DNA of 9,439 bases. Origin: a bacterium. Its GTDB lineage: Bacteria; Desulfobacterota; GWC2-55-46. Below the pieces are notes generated by a model that did no database searches, was not told where the DNA came from, and worked only from the letters and a program-made list of their open reading frames with translations. Position 1 is the first letter of the stretch. Each line of letters begins with the position of its first letter. The position numbers and the translations under genes are program-made. The stretch is from contig SCQA01000046.1 of assembly GCA_004298725.1 (NCBI GenBank), positions 1 to 9,439 on the forward strand, read 5' to 3'. Below, in pieces: positions 6,378 through 9,439 of this stretch.

Positions 6378-7154
6378 ATGAAGCGTTTCATGGTTGCCTT
6401 AGAGTTTCTTACCGTGTTTAAGTTGCGCCGGAACCCCTCCGTTATATCAACAGGAGAGCTATCCGCTTCCATGGCGGTATTTCCGCTTGTGGGAGCGTTG
6501 CAGGGCTTGATTCTTGCCGTGTCGGCTTGGGGGTTGGGTTTTATCCTTCCGTGGGGCGCGGTGGCGGCGCTCGTTGTGCTTATAGGCATTCTTACAAACG
6601 GCGGACTGCACCTTGACGGCCTATCGGATACGATTGACGGCCTTGCCGGAGGCAATACGCCTGAGGAGCGGCTACGCATAATGCGCGACAGCTCGGTCGG
6701 CGCGCTTGGCGCCGCGGCTGTGGCGCTTGTTCTTATAATAAAATATTCGGCTTTGAGGGAAGTGCCGGAGGGGTTTCGCCTAAGCGCGGTATTTCTTATG
6801 CCCGTTGCCGGGCGTTGGGCGGTTGTGCCTATGGCGTGTCTGGCCGGTCCGGCAAGAAGAGACGGAGGGCTTGGGTCGTTATTTGCCGCTAACTCCGCGG
6901 GCGTTACCGCTACGGCGACAATCTTGGCGGCTATTTTGTTTTACTTCGCGTTTGGCGGCATGTTGCTCTCAACGCTTTCGGTGCTTCTTATTATAGGGTT
7001 AACGGTTTATATGTTTACCATGTTTTTTAAAAGAAAGCTTGGCGGCGTAACCGGCGACGTATTCGGCTTTCAAAGCGAAATTGCCGAGGTTCTCTTTATG
7101 CTTGTTTTTTTGGCGTTTGAAAGGCATGAATTTTTAGGAGGTATTTTTTCATGA
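6378..7154 (+). CDS. cobS: Adenosylcobinamide-GDP ribazoletransferase (cobalamin synthase)
   Basis: CobS is the inner-membrane enzyme that joins adenosylcobinamide-GDP to alpha-ribazole phosphate, closing the nucleotide loop. The 258 residues suit the family (about 245-260). Signature segments are GGLHLDGLSDTIDGLAGG (75-92), with the metal-binding aspartates of the active site; MRDSSVGALGA (102-112); and KLGGVTGDVFG (220-230), a second conserved motif. Hydrophobic stretches near 33-58, 62-78, 108-123, 136-156, 176-195 and 197-215 suggest six or seven membrane helices. The ATG at 6378 is three bases after the cobT stop. The start MKRFMVALEFLTVF is typical of CobS. Its last codons hold the Shine-Dalgarno sequence of the next gene, and its TGA overlaps that gene's ATG (ATGA). 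Confidence 0.95.
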   Translation: MKRFMVALEFLTVFKLRRNPSVISTGELSASMAVFPLVGALQGLILAVSAWGLGFILPWGAVAALVVLIGILTNGGLHLDGLSDTIDGLAGGNTPEERLRIMRDSSVGALGAAAVALVLIIKYSALREVPEGFRLSAVFLMPVAGRWAVVPMACLAGPARRDGGLGSLFAANSAGVTATATILAAILFYFAFGGMLLSTLSVLLIIGLTVYMFTMFFKRKLGGVTGDVFGFQSEIAEVLFMLVFLAFERHEFLGGIFS

Positions 7155-7789
7155 TGACGGCCACGCGGCTTTACCTGTCGCGTCACGGGCAGGTTGCCAA
7201 CCACCACGAGCAGAGGTACAACGGGCATTTTGACGTTGACATAACCGCACTCGGCGTAGAGCAGATGGAAAGGCTTGCGATAGCGCTTTCCGCTGAAAAG
7301 ATAACGGGCGTGTATTCAAGCGATTTAAAAAGGGCGGCAAAAGGCGCTACGATGATTTCAAATGCGCTCGGCCTCAAGAGCAAAAAGGAGCGCGAGCTTC
7401 GCGAACTGCACCTCGGCAGGTGGGAGGGGCTTACAAGGGAAGAGGCCGTAAGGCTCTACCCGGAGGACGCCGGTTTCAGTTTCCGCGACCTCGGCAAAGA
7501 TAAAGTTACGGGCGGAGAGAGCCTTATCGAGCTTAGGGCGCGTGTAATGCCCGCTGTTACGGCGCTTCTTAAAGCGCACGAAAAAGAGCGCGTATTCATA
7601 ATGGCGCACGGCGGGGTCAACAGGGTTATACTTTGCGACGCCATGGGCCTGGCGCTTGAAAACTTCTTTCACATTGAACAGGACTACGGTTGCCTAAACG
7701 TAATTGATTATTTTCAAGACGGCACGAAGGTTGTAAAGCTTTTAAACGGCGGGCCGAATCAGGCGCTTGAAGCCACAAGGCTTTACTGA
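7151..7789 (+). CDS. cobC: Alpha-ribazole phosphatase-type histidine phosphatase
   Basis: This member of the phosphoglycerate-mutase-like histidine phosphatases most likely removes the phosphate from adenosylcobalamin 5'-phosphate (or alpha-ribazole phosphate) as the last step of the nucleotide-loop pathway. The 212 residues show YLSRHGQ (8-14), with the phospho-accepting H12 and R11. SSDLKRA (56-62) supplies R61, RELRELHLGRWEG (81-93) has the acid E85, and MAHGGVNR (151-158) has the second histidine H153. All core residues are present. The ATG at 7151 is favoured over the adjacent ATG at 7154 because AGGAGGT (7136-7142) lies eight bases before it. It overlaps the cobS stop by four bases. Family members act on many phosphate esters, so the specific function rests on the position between cobS and cbiA. 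Confidence 0.88.
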   Translation: MMTATRLYLSRHGQVANHHEQRYNGHFDVDITALGVEQMERLAIALSAEKITGVYSSDLKRAAKGATMISNALGLKSKKERELRELHLGRWEGLTREEAVRLYPEDAGFSFRDLGKDKVTGGESLIELRARVMPAVTALLKAHEKERVFIMAHGGVNRVILCDAMGLALENFFHIEQDYGCLNVIDYFQDGTKVVKLLNGGPNQALEATRLY

Positions 7790-9198
7790 TGACGGGCTCA
7801 AAAAAAGAAAGCGTAGCCCGCGCTTTTATTGTGGCGGGCGCGCACAGCTCGGTTGGCAAGACCGTTTTTACGCTTGGCCTTATGGAGGCTCTAAGAAAAA
7901 GGGGGCTTGTTGTTCAGCCGTTCAAAGCCGGGCCGGATTACATAGACGCTGGTTTGCATACCGCCGTTGTAAAAAAACCCTCGTACAACCTTGACACATG
8001 GATGTGCGGAGTTCAAAACGTAAGGCGTTTGTTTAACGAGCGCTTGGCCACTGCCGACGTTTCAATAATAGAAGGCGCAATGGGGCTTTTTGACGGAAAG
8101 GACGGATTATCCGAAGAAGGCTCAGCCGGTCATCTTGCCAAGGTTTTGGGCGTTCCGGTGCTTCTTCTGGTGAACGCCGAAAAGACAGGACGTTCAATTG
8201 CCGCGCTTATCAAGGGATTTGAATCGTTCGACCGGAAGGTGAACGTAAAGTGGGTTGTCTTTAATAAAGTTGCAAGCCCGAGGCACTTTGAAATACTTGA
8301 ACAGGCCGCTATCGCGCATGTTTCGGCGTCTGTTTTGGGTTTTATCGGGCGTAGCGAGGGTTTAGTTTTGCCGGAGCGCCATTTGGGGCTTGTAACGCGC
8401 CAAGCCGTAACTTCTAAAACGTGGAAAAGTTTTATAAAAAACGCGGCACATGCGGTGGAAAGCGGCATTGACGTTGATGCTTTTTTAAAGTCAATTTCGC
8501 CAATTAAAAAGATCGGCGAGGCGCAAGGCGCAAAGCCTGCTTTTACAAAGAAGGCAAGGCTCGCCGTGGCCAAAGACAGCGCGTTTTGTTTTTATTATGA
8601 GGAAAATATCGAAATATTGAAGTCTGTTGGCGCTGAGGTCGTTTTTTTCAGTCCGCTTAAAGACAGGAAACTTCCAAAGGGAACATCAGGCATTTACATA
8701 GGCGGCGGCTACCCTGAGCTTTACGCTGAAGGTCTTGCCAAGAACCGCGCTTTAATGGATGAGATAAAGTCTGCGGCAGTATCCGGTATGCCGGTATACG
8801 CCGAGTGCGGCGGGCTGATGTACCTTGGCAAAAGTATCGAAGAAATCAATGGAAAGGCGTTTGAAATGGCTGGTGTTTTTCCGTGGAGCGCGAGGTTGTT
8901 TTCAAAAAGAAAGGCCATTGGCTACAGAGAGGTTATAGCGAAAGACGGTTGCCCTTTTTTCAAAGAAGGCAGTGTCGCAAGGGGGCATGAGTTTCATTAT
9001 TCAGAGCTAAAAAAGGCTGTGCCAAAGGACATAAAACGGGCGTTTAGAGTTAAGGGCGCCGGGTTGGAATGGGACGAAGGGTATATGTATAAGAACGCTT
9101 TGGCTACTTACGCGCATTTGCACTTCGCGTCGGCGTTGCCGTTTGCCGAAGGTTTTGTTTCCGCGTGCGGGGAATTTAATAAAAGGAGAAAAGCTTGA
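7789..9198 (+). CDS. cbiA: Cobyrinate a,c-diamide synthase (CbiA/CobB)
   Basis: CbiA uses ATP and glutamine to amidate the a and c side chains of cobyrinic acid (or hydrogenobyrinic acid). The 469 residues are normal for the family. The N-terminal dethiobiotin-synthetase-like domain has the P-loop GAHSSVGKT (17-25), the family motif KAGPDYIDAGLH (46-57), NLDTWM (67-72) and EGAMGLFDG (95-103). The C-terminal class I glutamine amidotransferase domain shows GIYIGGGYPELYAE (301-314), the nucleophile C340 in AECGGLMYLG, and H443 in TYAHLHF. GHEFHYSE (399-406) also fits. GPDYID/LDTWM favours CbiA over the related cobyric acid synthase CobQ. The ATG at 7789 overlaps the previous stop by one base (TGATG), and its own TGA likewise overlaps the next ATG. 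Within the pathway it acts before CobO and CobU, so it is slightly out of place in an otherwise late-step cluster. Confidence 0.95.
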   Translation: MTGSKKESVARAFIVAGAHSSVGKTVFTLGLMEALRKRGLVVQPFKAGPDYIDAGLHTAVVKKPSYNLDTWMCGVQNVRRLFNERLATADVSIIEGAMGLFDGKDGLSEEGSAGHLAKVLGVPVLLLVNAEKTGRSIAALIKGFESFDRKVNVKWVVFNKVASPRHFEILEQAAIAHVSASVLGFIGRSEGLVLPERHLGLVTRQAVTSKTWKSFIKNAAHAVESGIDVDAFLKSISPIKKIGEAQGAKPAFTKKARLAVAKDSAFCFYYEENIEILKSVGAEVVFFSPLKDRKLPKGTSGIYIGGGYPELYAEGLAKNRALMDEIKSAAVSGMPVYAECGGLMYLGKSIEEINGKAFEMAGVFPWSARLFSKRKAIGYREVIAKDGCPFFKEGSVARGHEFHYSELKKAVPKDIKRAFRVKGAGLEWDEGYMYKNALATYAHLHFASALPFAEGFVSACGEFNKRRKA

Positions 9199-9439
9199 TG
9201 ACACAGTTAGAGGCCGCGAGGAAAGGCATAATTACCGCTGAGATGACGCAAGCCGCTAAGGCGGACGGCGTTAGCGCCGAGTACCTCCGTTTAATGATAG
9301 CAGAGGGCAAGGCGGTTATTCCCAATAACACGGGCAGAAAGGCAAGGCTTGTTGGCATTGGAAAGGGGCTTAGAACAAAAGTGAACGCGAGCATAGGCAC
9401 GTCGTCGGACATAATTGACGTCGGCGCCGAGGTCGAGAA
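9198..9439 (+). CDS. ThiC-family radical SAM enzyme, N-terminal part; candidate 5-hydroxybenzimidazole synthase BzaF
   Basis: Only the first 80 codons are present. MTQLEAARKGIITAEM, AEGKAVIPNN (35-44) and GIGKGLRTKVNASIGTSSD (53-71) are clear ThiC-family text; the KVNA.IGTS strand belongs to the substrate-binding barrel. ThiC turns aminoimidazole ribotide into the pyrimidine of thiamin. Its paralogue BzaF turns the same substrate into 5-hydroxybenzimidazole, the lower base of an anaerobic cobamide. Here the usual ThiC text around IPxNxNH is replaced by IPNNTGRKAR, suggesting a divergent member. The ATG overlaps the cbiA stop by one base and follows AGGAG (9184-9188). Position in a B12-riboswitch operon beside cobT favours BzaF over thiamin synthesis. 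The radical SAM cysteine cluster lies beyond the window. A true ThiC by operon rearrangement remains possible. Confidence 0.72.
   Translation, partial: MTQLEAARKGIITAEMTQAAKADGVSAEYLRLMIAEGKAVIPNNTGRKARLVGIGKGLRTKVNASIGTSSDIIDVGAEVE

Overview
The window reads as chromosomal DNA of a Gram-negative, probably anaerobic bacterium. The lptF-lptG pair implies an LPS-bearing outer membrane. The cobamide operon ends in a thiC-type gene placed where known anaerobic lower-ligand synthases (bzaF) sit in some deltaproteobacteria. I would guess Desulfobacterota/Deltaproteobacteria or a neighbouring lineage; this is inference from gene content, because no marker here settles taxonomy.

Left part, minus strand (1-3599). 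Genes read right to left: lptF, lptG (the GTG start directly follows the lptF stop), an initiator tRNA-fMet with its own promoter, a perfect 15-bp hairpin terminator, then the first 303 codons of an MmeI-like restriction-modification protein that runs off the window at base 1. lptF and lptG encode the two permease subunits of the LPS extraction transporter. The methyltransferase gene is an accessory element next to a tRNA gene.

Middle, non-coding (3600-4227). This is the divergent control region. It holds a possible leaderless-type promoter for lptF, a palindromic GC-rich hairpin resembling a dispersed repeat, a sigma70-type promoter with an A/T tract in front, and a well-conserved cobalamin riboswitch aptamer on the plus strand. 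A 200-base leader with T-rich hairpins follows.

Right part, plus strand (4228-9439). This is one tight operon: cobO, cobU, cobT, cobS, cobC-type phosphatase, cbiA (cobB), and a thiC/bzaF-type gene cut by the window end. Gaps range from a few bases to 19, and cobS/cobC, cobC/cbiA and cbiA/thiC-type overlap by 1-4 bases. Together they cover corrin a,c-diamidation (CbiA), adenosylation (CobO), GDP activation of the aminopropanol side (CobU), lower-base activation (CobT), joining (CobS) and dephosphorylation (CobC). The last gene plausibly makes the benzimidazole lower base itself without oxygen. The riboswitch should shut the whole set down when coenzyme B12 is plentiful. Corrin-ring synthesis genes are not in the window.

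The most rewarding items are the thiC-like gene at the right edge, the riboswitch leader, and the inverted repeat over the tRNA-fMet promoter. Everything else looks like recognised families in intact form.
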